NCBI GenBank assembly: GCA_018644785.1
Contig: JABGPV010000137.1
Coordinates: forward strand, 1 to 13,723
Reading direction: 5' to 3'
Origin: Deltaproteobacteria bacterium
GTDB taxonomy: Bacteria; Desulfobacterota; DSM-4660; Desulfatiglandales; Desulfatiglandaceae
DNA length: 13,723 nucleotides
Made by a program: the position numbers and the translations under genes. Of the stretch, positions 7,563 through 13,723 are shown piece by piece. Below the pieces are notes generated by a model. That model did no database searches and was not told where the DNA came from. It saw only the letters and a program-made list of their open reading frames with translations. The stretch's first letter is position 1; each line of letters begins with the position of its first letter.

Positions 7563-8737
7563 ATAGTTTCTACATTGCCTGGAAGTATGTCAGCTACAAC
7601 AAGATCAAAACCGCCACGCTGGTGGCGTGTATCACGCTGATCACCTTCCTCCCGTTTTCCCTGGAACTACTGCTCAATGAGAGCGAGCGACAATTGATGT
7701 CAAGGGCCGTTCACACGCCGCTCATCGTGGGGGCCAAAGGCAGTTCCCTGGACCTGGTGATGAATACCCTCTATTTTGGCGAAGATCTCCCCGAACTAAT
7801 CACCATGGCGGCATCGGACCGCATTGCCGACACCGACCTGGCGCTGCCCATTCCCATGTATGTACGCTTCAAGGCCAGAGGAAACCCTATCGTCGGCATC
7901 ACTCTGGACTACTTTGACTTTAGAGGCCTGAAGATTGCACAGGGGCGACAGCTTGCAGTGCTGGGGGAGTGTGTTGTCGGTGAAAAGGTTGCCGAAAGCC
8001 TGGCACTAAAACCCGGCGACAGCCTGGTATCCTCTCCGGAAAGCCTCTTCGATCTGGCCGGTATCTATCCGTTGAAGATGAAGGTCGTCGGGGTGCTCGA
8101 AAAGAGCCATACCTCCGATGACCTGGCCGTTTTCGTGGACCTGAAAACCGCCTGGGTGATACAGGGTCTGGGACACGGCCACCAGGATGTCACGAAAATA
8201 GAGGATACAACCCTGATCCTGAAACGAACCGAATCCAATGTCTCGGCGACCGCCAAACTGTTTCACTACACCGAAATTACCGAAAAGAACATGGCCTCCT
8301 TTCATTTTCACGGCAACCTGTCGGCTTATCCCATCAGCGCCTTGATTGCCTTGCCTTATGACACCAAATCCGGCACCATCCTCAGGGGCCGGTATCTGTC
8401 CAAAGAGGAGACCCAGCAGATCGTCAAGCCTGAAGAGGTGATCGCAGGGCTATTGCAGAATATTTTTCGCATAAAGAACGTCCTGGATGCGGTTATCGCG
8501 GTGGTGGCCCTGGCTACAGTTCTGGCCGTCATCCTGGTCTTTGCCCTGTCGTTGAGACTCAGACAGCGTGAGATTCAAACGATTTTCAAAATCGGCTGCA
8601 GCCGCATGACCATCGTGAAACTGATGGCCGCGGAGATCATGATCATTGTTTTGGCGAGCGCGGTCCTTTGTTCGGTCATGATATTTGCAGTTCAGAACAT
8701 ATCCCACGAACTGGTGAGGATGCTGTTCATCAGATAA
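7556..8737 (+). CDS. FtsX/MacB-like ABC permease, apparently with three membrane helices
   Basis: This inner-membrane subunit has 393 residues and pairs with the LolD-type ATPase. Helix 1 is at about 18-40. A large MacB-PCD-like extracytoplasmic domain follows (41-305). Helix 2 is at 308-333, then a cytoplasmic coupling loop RLRQREIQTIFKIGCSR (334-350) with the REIxxxxxxG pattern usual in FtsX domains. Helix 3 is at 361-380. Only 13 residues follow, so the fourth helix expected in the FtsX fold is missing. The next gene starts 23 bases later with its own ribosome binding site, leaving no room for a frameshifted helix. The extracytoplasmic domain has histidine clusters GHGHQ (206-210) and FHFHG (249-253), suggesting metal contact. 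It overlaps the ATPase gene by 7 bases. Confidence 0.9.
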   Translation: MLDSFYIAWKYVSYNKIKTATLVACITLITFLPFSLELLLNESERQLMSRAVHTPLIVGAKGSSLDLVMNTLYFGEDLPELITMAASDRIADTDLALPIPMYVRFKARGNPIVGITLDYFDFRGLKIAQGRQLAVLGECVVGEKVAESLALKPGDSLVSSPESLFDLAGIYPLKMKVVGVLEKSHTSDDLAVFVDLKTAWVIQGLGHGHQDVTKIEDTTLILKRTESNVSATAKLFHYTEITEKNMASFHFHGNLSAYPISALIALPYDTKSGTILRGRYLSKEETQQIVKPEEVIAGLLQNIFRIKNVLDAVIAVVALATVLAVILVFALSLRLRQREIQTIFKIGCSRMTIVKLMAAEIMIIVLASAVLCSVMIFAVQNISHELVRMLFIR

Positions 8738-8749
8738 ACCCACATTCCT

Positions 8750-8759
8750 GGAGGTGATC
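8750..8759 (+). promoter_or_regulatory. Near-ideal ribosome binding site of the solute-binding protein gene
   Basis: GGAGGTGATC is complementary over ten bases to the usual 3' end of bacterial 16S rRNA. The GGAGG core lies 6 bases before the ATG at 8761. It implies that the binding protein is translated more strongly than the overlapping genes before it, as is common for solute-binding subunits. Confidence 0.85.
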
Positions 8760-8760
8760 T

Positions 8761-9693
8761 ATGAAACCCACGGGACTATGCCCAATTCGTAACGCGAGGA
8801 GCTTCGGTTGGGTATTCACATTCATGCTTCTGACGCTTGTTTTCACGGTACAAAAAAGCCCGGCAGCCGGGCCATTCACCATTTACGTGGCCAACTACCC
8901 GCTGCAGTATTTTGCTGAACGGATCGGCGGTGATCAGGTGAAGGTGGTATTTCCCGCGCCGGCCGATGTTGATCCGGCCTACTGGCATCCGAATGTGGCT
9001 GAAATCTCAGCCTACCAGAAGGCGGATCTCATCCTGCTCAACGGTGCCGGGTATGCAAAATGGGTGAACAAGGTCAGTCTACCGCGATCAAAAATGGCGA
9101 ATACCTCCAGACAATTCAAAGACCGATATATCACCACAAAAGCGTTCATGACCCACAGTCATGGCGCCCAAGGAGAACATGCCCACGAATCTCTTGCCTT
9201 CACCATCTGGCTGGATTTGCAACTGGCTGTTCAGCAGGCTGAGGCGATCACCAGGGTCTTGAGCCTAATACAACCGGAACAAAAAGAGGCTTTTAAACGA
9301 AACTATGAATCCCTGAAAGAGGACCTACTGGCACTGGATCAAAAGATTTTGACTATTGTCTCGCGGGCTCAATCAACGCCTTTGTTAGCGTCCCACCCGG
9401 TATATGACTATTTTGTCCAGCGCTACGGGCTCAATCTGGTGAGTGTTCACTGGGAACCGGATGAAGTTCCGGGTGGGGATCAGTGGAGGGAATTAAGGCG
9501 TATCCTGACTCGCCATCCCGCAAAGTGGATGATCTGGGAGGGAGCGCCCGTTCAAGCAACAGTGGGCGGGCTTAAAACCTTTGGTGTTAACAGCCTTGTT
9601 TTTAATCCCTGCGGCAATGTGCCTGAAAAGGGGAATTTTTTGAGTGTGATGGACCGTAATGCAGAGAACCTGTGCGCAGCTTTTAAAAAGTGA
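8761..9693 (+). CDS. Divergent ZnuA/TroA-like metal-binding solute-binding protein
   Basis: This 310-residue exported protein of the cluster A-I (ZnuA/TroA) binding-protein family has a signal peptide ending near 36 (SPAAG). Family features: IYVANYPLQYFAERIGG (41-57), the ADLILLNGAGYAKWV segment (88-102), a histidine-rich loop HSHGAQGEHAHE (132-143), IWLDLQLAVQQAEAI (149-163), and SHPVYDYFVQRYGL (211-224), whose His212 is the conserved third ligand. The other canonical ligands are altered. DPHxYEP reads DPAYWHP (71-77), with the His three places later. The DPHVW histidine is absent. The final Asp of LDPLG is Asn282 (FNPCG). It therefore probably binds a metal, but with a changed site. It follows a MacB-type ATPase/permease pair, not a ZnuC/ZnuB pair, which is unusual. 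The short spacing supports one operon. Confidence 0.88.
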   Translation: MKPTGLCPIRNARSFGWVFTFMLLTLVFTVQKSPAAGPFTIYVANYPLQYFAERIGGDQVKVVFPAPADVDPAYWHPNVAEISAYQKADLILLNGAGYAKWVNKVSLPRSKMANTSRQFKDRYITTKAFMTHSHGAQGEHAHESLAFTIWLDLQLAVQQAEAITRVLSLIQPEQKEAFKRNYESLKEDLLALDQKILTIVSRAQSTPLLASHPVYDYFVQRYGLNLVSVHWEPDEVPGGDQWRELRRILTRHPAKWMIWEGAPVQATVGGLKTFGVNSLVFNPCGNVPEKGNFLSVMDRNAENLCAAFKK

Positions 9694-9728
9694 ACTCGCT
9701 GCAACCATAAAGGGGATGGGATTTGGGA

Positions 9729-10832
9729 ATGATTGACCGGAAATTGTTCAGGTTACCGCGTTGTGTCGGTATTACCCTCTATATCCTTTTGATTCTGTTC
9801 ATACCGAGCACGGGGGGCGCTGGTGAGTGGGATCCGCTCATCAACAAACTGGCGGCAGATGGTTTTCAAAAGCAATGGCTGGAACAGCTTTTCGACCGTC
9901 CGGAAGTCCGATTTGATCCCTCCATCATGACCGAAAAAATGAAGACCCTGTATAGAACGAAGTTTGGCGATACGTCCGTGAGAAGGCTTCAACAACGGCT
10001 TGCCGCTTTGGGATATAAACCGGGGAAAGCCGACGGGAAGACAGGCTCTAAAACCAGGCGGGCCATTCGGTGGTTTCAGGCAGCCCATGGGCTTGTGGTT
10101 GATGGCAAGCCCAGTAAGCAATTGTTGAAAATTGCCCTTAAAGAGGGAAAAAGGGCGCCGAAGCATATCAAAATTCCAACCCCCAAACCGGGGCCGTATG
10201 TTTACAGGAGCATTATGACCGAGGAGCGTCTGACGGAAGCAAAACAATTCCTGGCGGCCAATCAGAAGATCTTGCTGCGTCTGGAGCGGTATTACGGTGT
10301 TCCCGGGGAGATTGCCGTGGGCATCCTTACGGTCGAAACGCGCCTTGGAACCTATCTGGGGGAGAAAAGTGCGTTCCTGACCCTGGCAAGTATGGCCCTC
10401 TGTGATGATTTCAAGTGTGTGGCGAACGCATTCAAGGATGAACGCATGACAAAGGGGCGGAGACGTTGGCTCAAAAGGCGGACCGCACAAAAGGCCAGAT
10501 GGGCCTATGGTGAGTGCAAAGCCCTGCTCACCTATGCGCAACAGGCCCGGAAGGGCCCTTTGAGCATTCCCGGATCATTTTACGGGGCTATCGGTATTGC
10601 CCAGTTCATGCCCTCTCAAGCGCTTCGCCATGGCGTGGACGGAAACGGCGACGGTGTTGTGGATCTTTTTGTTATGGAAGATGCCCTCTTCAGCATGGGC
10701 AGCTATTTAAGGTCAAATGGATGGCGGGGAAGCATGCGGAGCCGGAGAAAGCAGCGCAGGGCCATTTACAATTATAACCACAGCAGAATATACGTGAACA
10801 CGGTGCTGGCCGTTGCCGATTATCTTGAATAG
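9729..10832 (+). CDS. Lytic murein transglycosylase, MltB type, with inserted peptidoglycan-binding domain
   Basis: This enzyme cleaves the MurNAc-GlcNAc bond in peptidoglycan, forming 1,6-anhydro ends, in the periplasm. It has 367 residues from the ATG at 9729; a TTG two codons earlier (9723) is possible. A hydrophobic signal sequence at about 12-32 is not followed by a clear lipobox, so it is probably soluble or anchored by its N-terminus. Residues 34-75 match the N-terminal helices of MltB. Residues 78-137 form a peptidoglycan-binding-1 domain (VRRLQQRLAALGY, DGKTGSKTRRAIRWFQ). Residues 157-367 are the catalytic core with Glu203 (TVET) and the GSFYGAIGIAQFMPS (282-296) and DGNGDGVVDLF (304-314) motifs. 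It starts 35 bases after the binding-protein gene and may be the last gene of that transcript, though its function is not obviously linked. Confidence 0.93.
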   Translation: MIDRKLFRLPRCVGITLYILLILFIPSTGGAGEWDPLINKLAADGFQKQWLEQLFDRPEVRFDPSIMTEKMKTLYRTKFGDTSVRRLQQRLAALGYKPGKADGKTGSKTRRAIRWFQAAHGLVVDGKPSKQLLKIALKEGKRAPKHIKIPTPKPGPYVYRSIMTEERLTEAKQFLAANQKILLRLERYYGVPGEIAVGILTVETRLGTYLGEKSAFLTLASMALCDDFKCVANAFKDERMTKGRRRWLKRRTAQKARWAYGECKALLTYAQQARKGPLSIPGSFYGAIGIAQFMPSQALRHGVDGNGDGVVDLFVMEDALFSMGSYLRSNGWRGSMRSRRKQRRAIYNYNHSRIYVNTVLAVADYLE

Positions 10833-10875
10833 GGTCGAACGTTCAGGTTGGATGAAACAGGGAAGTAGTGGACAT

Positions 10876-11211
10876 TTATCCGTAAGCCTCCAAGGCTTCC
10901 TCCCGGGTCTTGAACACATCAAAGATTTGTGGAAATCCCATTAAATCGAAGATGGCGCTGACCGGCTTCTGGGCGCAGCAGAGGCCCATTTTACCCCCTT
11001 TTTCCTTTAAGCTTCGGTGGCAGGTGAGGAAGGCGCCGCAGCCCATGCTGTCCAGAAAACGAATATTTGACAAATCGAATACCACACGGGTGTTTTCCTC
11101 AATGACAGGCGCAATGTTGCGCTTAAAGTCCGGCACCATGGCAGCTTCAAAACTGTCACCCGGCATGGTCACGAATACTACGGCGCCCGTCTTTTCCTGT
11201 TCAAAGTTCAT
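10876..11211 (-). CDS. STAS-domain anti-sigma factor antagonist (SpoIIAA/RsbV-like)
   Basis: This 111-residue cytosolic protein of the STAS family is the usual size for a stand-alone antagonist. The central segment VVFDLSNIRFLDSMGCGAF (43-61) holds the conserved D-S motif. Ser55 is the expected phosphorylation site, modified by the partner kinase and released by a PP2C phosphatase. When unphosphorylated, such proteins bind the anti-sigma kinase and free its target. AAGGAG lies 8 bases before the ATG (nt 11220-11225, - strand). The kinase-type partner is the gene just upstream, 21 bases away. It is the last gene of the - strand operon and converges on the transglycosylase gene with a 43-base gap in which I see no clear terminator. 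Confidence 0.93.
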   Translation of the reverse strand: MNFEQEKTGAVVFVTMPGDSFEAAMVPDFKRNIAPVIEENTRVVFDLSNIRFLDSMGCGAFLTCHRSLKEKGGKMGLCCAQKPVSAIFDLMGFPQIFDVFKTREEALEAYG

Positions 11212-11232
11212 CTTAGCGACTCCTTAATTTGT

Positions 11233-11691
11233 TCAAAAACTCAAGTTCGGTGCCCTGTCGGATGTTATACGGTTCCTATGCTTTAGCAGCGAAATGATGT
11301 TTTTCCCAGCGGAGGTGGACTCATAAATGACCTGGTCCACACATCGTTCTATCAGGTAGAGACCAAAACCGCATTCCCCTGTACCGTCAAGGACGGGCTT
11401 TGGCGGGGATTTCAATTGCGTAAAGGGTTCTCCCCAGTGGTTGAGGCGTACCATGATCTGCTCTTCAAAGACCTGTATTTCAATAAGAATTCGCTGGTCT
11501 TCCCGATTTCCGTAGGAATGACGAATAATATTGGTGGCCGCTTCATGAAACGCAAGTTCCAGCTGCCGGATTTCTTCCCCGGGAAGCTGCCGGCAGGTGT
11601 TGTTATTGCAGAACCGGCGGATAAACCGACGTGCCGCGGGAAGGCTTTCCAGCTGCGACCGGATCTCCATTTTGTGGAACCATTGCGGCAT
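11233..11691 (-). CDS. Anti-sigma regulatory factor, RsbW-like HATPase (serine kinase)
   Basis: This 152-residue GHKL/HATPase-fold protein is the predicted partner of the downstream STAS protein: it would bind a sigma factor or other target and phosphorylate the STAS serine. The N-box is clear: ELAFHEAATNIIRHSYG (45-61), with Glu50 and Asn54. The lid and G2 region is TGECGFGLYLIERCVD (104-119). The G1-box position usually held by Asp (DxGxPF) reads HWGEPF (85-90), so the adenine-contacting Asp is replaced by His. ATG 11691 is used; ATG 11670 (MEIRSQL) is an alternative, and neither has a strong ribosome binding site. It starts 19 bases after mutY stops, which suggests translation coupled to the upstream gene. 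No sigma factor gene is in the window, so the target is unknown. Confidence 0.9.
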   Translation of the reverse strand: MPQWFHKMEIRSQLESLPAARRFIRRFCNNNTCRQLPGEEIRQLELAFHEAATNIIRHSYGNREDQRILIEIQVFEEQIMVRLNHWGEPFTQLKSPPKPVLDGTGECGFGLYLIERCVDQVIYESTSAGKNIISLLKHRNRITSDRAPNLSF

Positions 11692-11710
11692 GGTGAGGTC
11701 AGGGTCCCTT

Positions 11711-12808
11711 TCATTGAGGTTTGATCAGGGGGATGAATTTTCGATTGGCCCCCGGAAATGGGAACCGGTCGATTTCATGAAGTCGGACCCACCGGAAATC
11801 CACCGGCTCCCGTAATCGAACCCTGCCGTTCTGATAGGTGCATCGAAATACGTCCATCACAATTTTGAAATGGGTGTAGGCGTGCCGAATGCGGGCAATC
11901 CGTTCTTTGGTTTCCACCACCAGGTTGACTTCTTCCCTGATTTCCCGGGTGCAGGCCCCGGAGGGGGTTTCGCCATTCTTTATTTTCCCCCCTGGGAATT
12001 CCCACAAGCCGCCCAGCAGACCGTCTGGTTTCCGTTGTGTAATGAGAACCTTTGGCCCTTTCCAGACGATACCCACAGCAACGTGATATTCCGGTATACG
12101 GGCTTTTTTGATGCGTCTGGGGTAGTCGCTCACGGCCTTTTCTTTGAAAGCACGGCACGCCTGGGCCAACGGGCAACCATGGCAACGGGGATTTTTGGGG
12201 GTGCAAACCAAAGCACCCAACTCCATCATGGCCTGATTGAAATCCCCGGGTTTCGATTTTTCAAGGAATGCTTCGGCGGCGGCCTTAAACACCTTTCCGG
12301 AGGCAGGGTCGTTCACGGGAAGCTCCGTTTTGTGAAAGCGGGCCAGCACCCGTTTTACATTGCCGTCTACGGCAGCATGAGGTTTTCCAAAGGCAATGCT
12401 CGAAACCGCCGCGGCGATATAATCACCAATGCCCGGAAGGGTCTTAAGCAATGATCGGCGTTGGGGTATAACACCCCCATGGTTTGCCATGATCTCCCGG
12501 GCCGCCCGATGCAGGTTTCGGGCACGGGCATAATATCCGAGACCTTCCCATATCTTCAGGACTTCCTGCAGGTCAGCCTCAGCCAGCGTTTCGGGTACCG
12601 GAAAAGCGGAGAGGAATCTTTCATAATAGGGAATAACCGTTTTGACCTGGGTCTGCTGCAGCATTACCTCGCTTACCCAGATGCGGTAAGGATCTGATGT
12701 TTTTCGCCAGGGGAGGGACCGCCGGCTTTCTCCATACCAAATCAGGAGTTCTTTTTGAATACGGTTCATAGGTCCGGGGGCACCAAGGGGTTTCACAAGG
12801 GGTTTCAT
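11711..12808 (-). CDS. mutY: A/G-specific adenine DNA glycosylase MutY with Nudix-like C-terminal domain
   Basis: MutY removes adenine mispaired with 8-oxoguanine. It has 365 residues, the usual length. Glycosylase domain: catalytic Glu47 (SEVMLQQTQ), helix-hairpin-helix LPGIGDYIAAAV (124-135) and catalytic Asp148 (AAVDGNVKRV). The 4Fe-4S cluster ligands are Cys202, 209, 212 and 218 (spacing C-x6-C-x2-C-x5-C). The C-terminal domain, about 240-365, is Nudix-like, and its HAYTHF segment (309-314) matches the 8-oxoG-reading loop of MutY. Its Nudix box (274-296) is almost complete, with Gly274, Glu280 and REIREEVNL. The ATG overlaps the TGA of the upstream ligase gene by 4 bases; Met14 is an alternative start. 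It is co-directional with the anti-sigma pair downstream. Confidence 0.97.
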   Translation of the reverse strand: MKPLVKPLGAPGPMNRIQKELLIWYGESRRSLPWRKTSDPYRIWVSEVMLQQTQVKTVIPYYERFLSAFPVPETLAEADLQEVLKIWEGLGYYARARNLHRAAREIMANHGGVIPQRRSLLKTLPGIGDYIAAAVSSIAFGKPHAAVDGNVKRVLARFHKTELPVNDPASGKVFKAAAEAFLEKSKPGDFNQAMMELGALVCTPKNPRCHGCPLAQACRAFKEKAVSDYPRRIKKARIPEYHVAVGIVWKGPKVLITQRKPDGLLGGLWEFPGGKIKNGETPSGACTREIREEVNLVVETKERIARIRHAYTHFKIVMDVFRCTYQNGRVRLREPVDFRWVRLHEIDRFPFPGANRKFIPLIKPQ

Positions 12809-13723
12809 CTTTTCGTCATCTCATCATAAAGATCTCGCTGGTCAATGACGCGCCGGGCTTTGAATTCCGTTCTTTCCAGCGTGCCCGGCGGCTGCATCTG
12901 GACCAGGGTGCGCAACCCCTTTGTTTTAAGGTCAACTTCGAGCATTTTTCCCAGTTTCAAAGTCGATTCGTCATTTGTTCCGGGTATGGGTTCCGCCTGG
13001 ACGATCAGTTCGTCCATGGTCTTTTCCCGGGTGATCACAATGCGGAATTCATCGCCAAAACCGTCAATACGCCGAATGGCATTTTCGATGGCGCTGGGGT
13101 ATACGTTTTCTCCCCGCACCACAAACATGTCGTCCGCACGTCCGTAAACGCCCCGCGGCAGACGGGGATAGGTTCGACCGCAGGGGCAGGGTTCCAGGGT
13201 CCACATGGAAATATCGCCTGCTCGGAACCGTATCATGGGTTGGCTGGTCCGCTCCAGATGGGTGTATACGGTCACGCCCTCCTCGCCGTAGGGAACACGC
13301 TTTTCGGTCTCGGAATCCACCAGTTCGGCATAAACAATATCCTGCCACAAATGCATGCCCTTTCGGTGCTCACATTCGCCGTTGGTCATCCATGGTGTCA
13401 TTTCCGCGGTGGAGCCGGTGTCGATACAGATGCCGCCGTATGTGTCTTCAATCCGTTTTTTGGTGGCAGGGACGCCGGCGCCGGGTTCTCCCGAGAAAAC
13501 GAGGATACGGAAATTAAAATCCGTACCGGGATCTACACCCAGGACCCTGGCTTTTTCAGCCAGGTAAAGGCTGTAAGAAGGGGTACCGTAAAAAACAGTG
13601 GGCTTGATCTCCTGGATCCATTCGATGGCCCTTTCGGTCTGACCCGGCACGCCCGCCCCAAATGGAAACGCCGCAGCGCCGAGCCTCCGAACACCGGCCA
13701 GCGCCCCCCAACTGCCCAGGTAT
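12805..13723 (-). CDS. Phenylacetate-CoA ligase-like adenylate-forming enzyme (PaaK family), 5'-truncated by the window edge
   Basis: Enzymes of this family activate an aromatic or other carboxylic acid with ATP and CoA through an acyl-adenylate. The frame is open to the window edge; 305 residues are visible and about 125 N-terminal residues, including the Ser/Thr/Gly-rich ATP loop, are outside. A GTG at 13650 lies inside conserved sequence and is not the start. Numbered from the first visible codon, the motifs are GTPSYSLYLA (46-55), DTGSTAEM (101-108), RAGD (167-170), a CPCG pair typical of PaaK (179-182), GRADDMFVVRGENVYPS (194-210) and a C-terminal Lys288 in FKARRVID that fits the catalytic lysine. 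The TGA overlaps the mutY ATG. The substrate cannot be read from sequence, so I give no symbol; anaerobes often carry several paralogues. Confidence 0.92.
   Translation of the reverse strand, partial: YLGSWGALAGVRRLGAAAFPFGAGVPGQTERAIEWIQEIKPTVFYGTPSYSLYLAEKARVLGVDPGTDFNFRILVFSGEPGAGVPATKKRIEDTYGGICIDTGSTAEMTPWMTNGECEHRKGMHLWQDIVYAELVDSETEKRVPYGEEGVTVYTHLERTSQPMIRFRAGDISMWTLEPCPCGRTYPRLPRGVYGRADDMFVVRGENVYPSAIENAIRRIDGFGDEFRIVITREKTMDELIVQAEPIPGTNDESTLKLGKMLEVDLKTKGLRTLVQMQPPGTLERTEFKARRVIDQRDLYDEMTKR

Noticed and set aside
9753..10541. Open frame (262 codons) on the - strand inside the transglycosylase gene
   Set aside because: It is a shadow of the + strand gene, which carries MltB catalytic motifs; the antisense translation has no recognisable motif.
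10837..10844. Palindrome GAACGTTC in the convergent gap as a bidirectional terminator
   Set aside because: Eight bases with no loop and no T-runs on either side; likely chance.

Overview
The window looks like part of a Gram-negative bacterial chromosome. The gene types fit an anaerobic or sulfate-reducing deltaproteobacterium (Desulfobacterota). This is inferred from the mix of a PaaK-type CoA ligase, a MutY with a Nudix-like tail, an RsbW/STAS pair, an exported sulfatase and a LolD/MacB-type ABC module; there is no rRNA or marker gene to confirm it. Coding density is high. I see no tRNA, CRISPR array, insertion sequence or phage gene, and no stretch over 300 bases without a gene. The longest gap, 700-893, holds one short direct repeat.

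Left part (1-4997, + strand): an inositol-monophosphatase-family enzyme cut by the window edge; a bacterial pentameric ligand-gated ion channel related to ELIC; then two exported hydrolases, a formylglycine-type sulfatase and an RNase-Z-like metallo-beta-lactamase-fold enzyme. A two-step stem-loop lies between these two.

Centre (5047-9693, + strand): a tightly packed four-gene unit, with overlaps of 4 and 7 bases and then a 23-base gap. It encodes a large exported or membrane protein of unrecognised family, a LolD/MacB-type ABC ATPase, an FtsX/MacB-like permease that seems to lack its last membrane helix, and a divergent ZnuA-like solute-binding protein. The three non-ATPase proteins each carry clustered histidines in segments predicted to lie outside the cytoplasm. 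This suggests a metal-related ABC system built on a mechanotransmission-type permease instead of a ZnuB-type channel. It is the best candidate here for an undescribed system. An MltB-type lytic transglycosylase with an inserted peptidoglycan-binding domain follows on the same strand.

Right part (10876-13723, - strand): a convergent operon, read right to left as phenylacetate-CoA-ligase-like enzyme (cut by the window edge), mutY, an RsbW-like anti-sigma kinase and a STAS anti-sigma antagonist. The genes overlap by 4 bases or sit about 20 bases apart. No sigma factor or PP2C phosphatase partner is visible.
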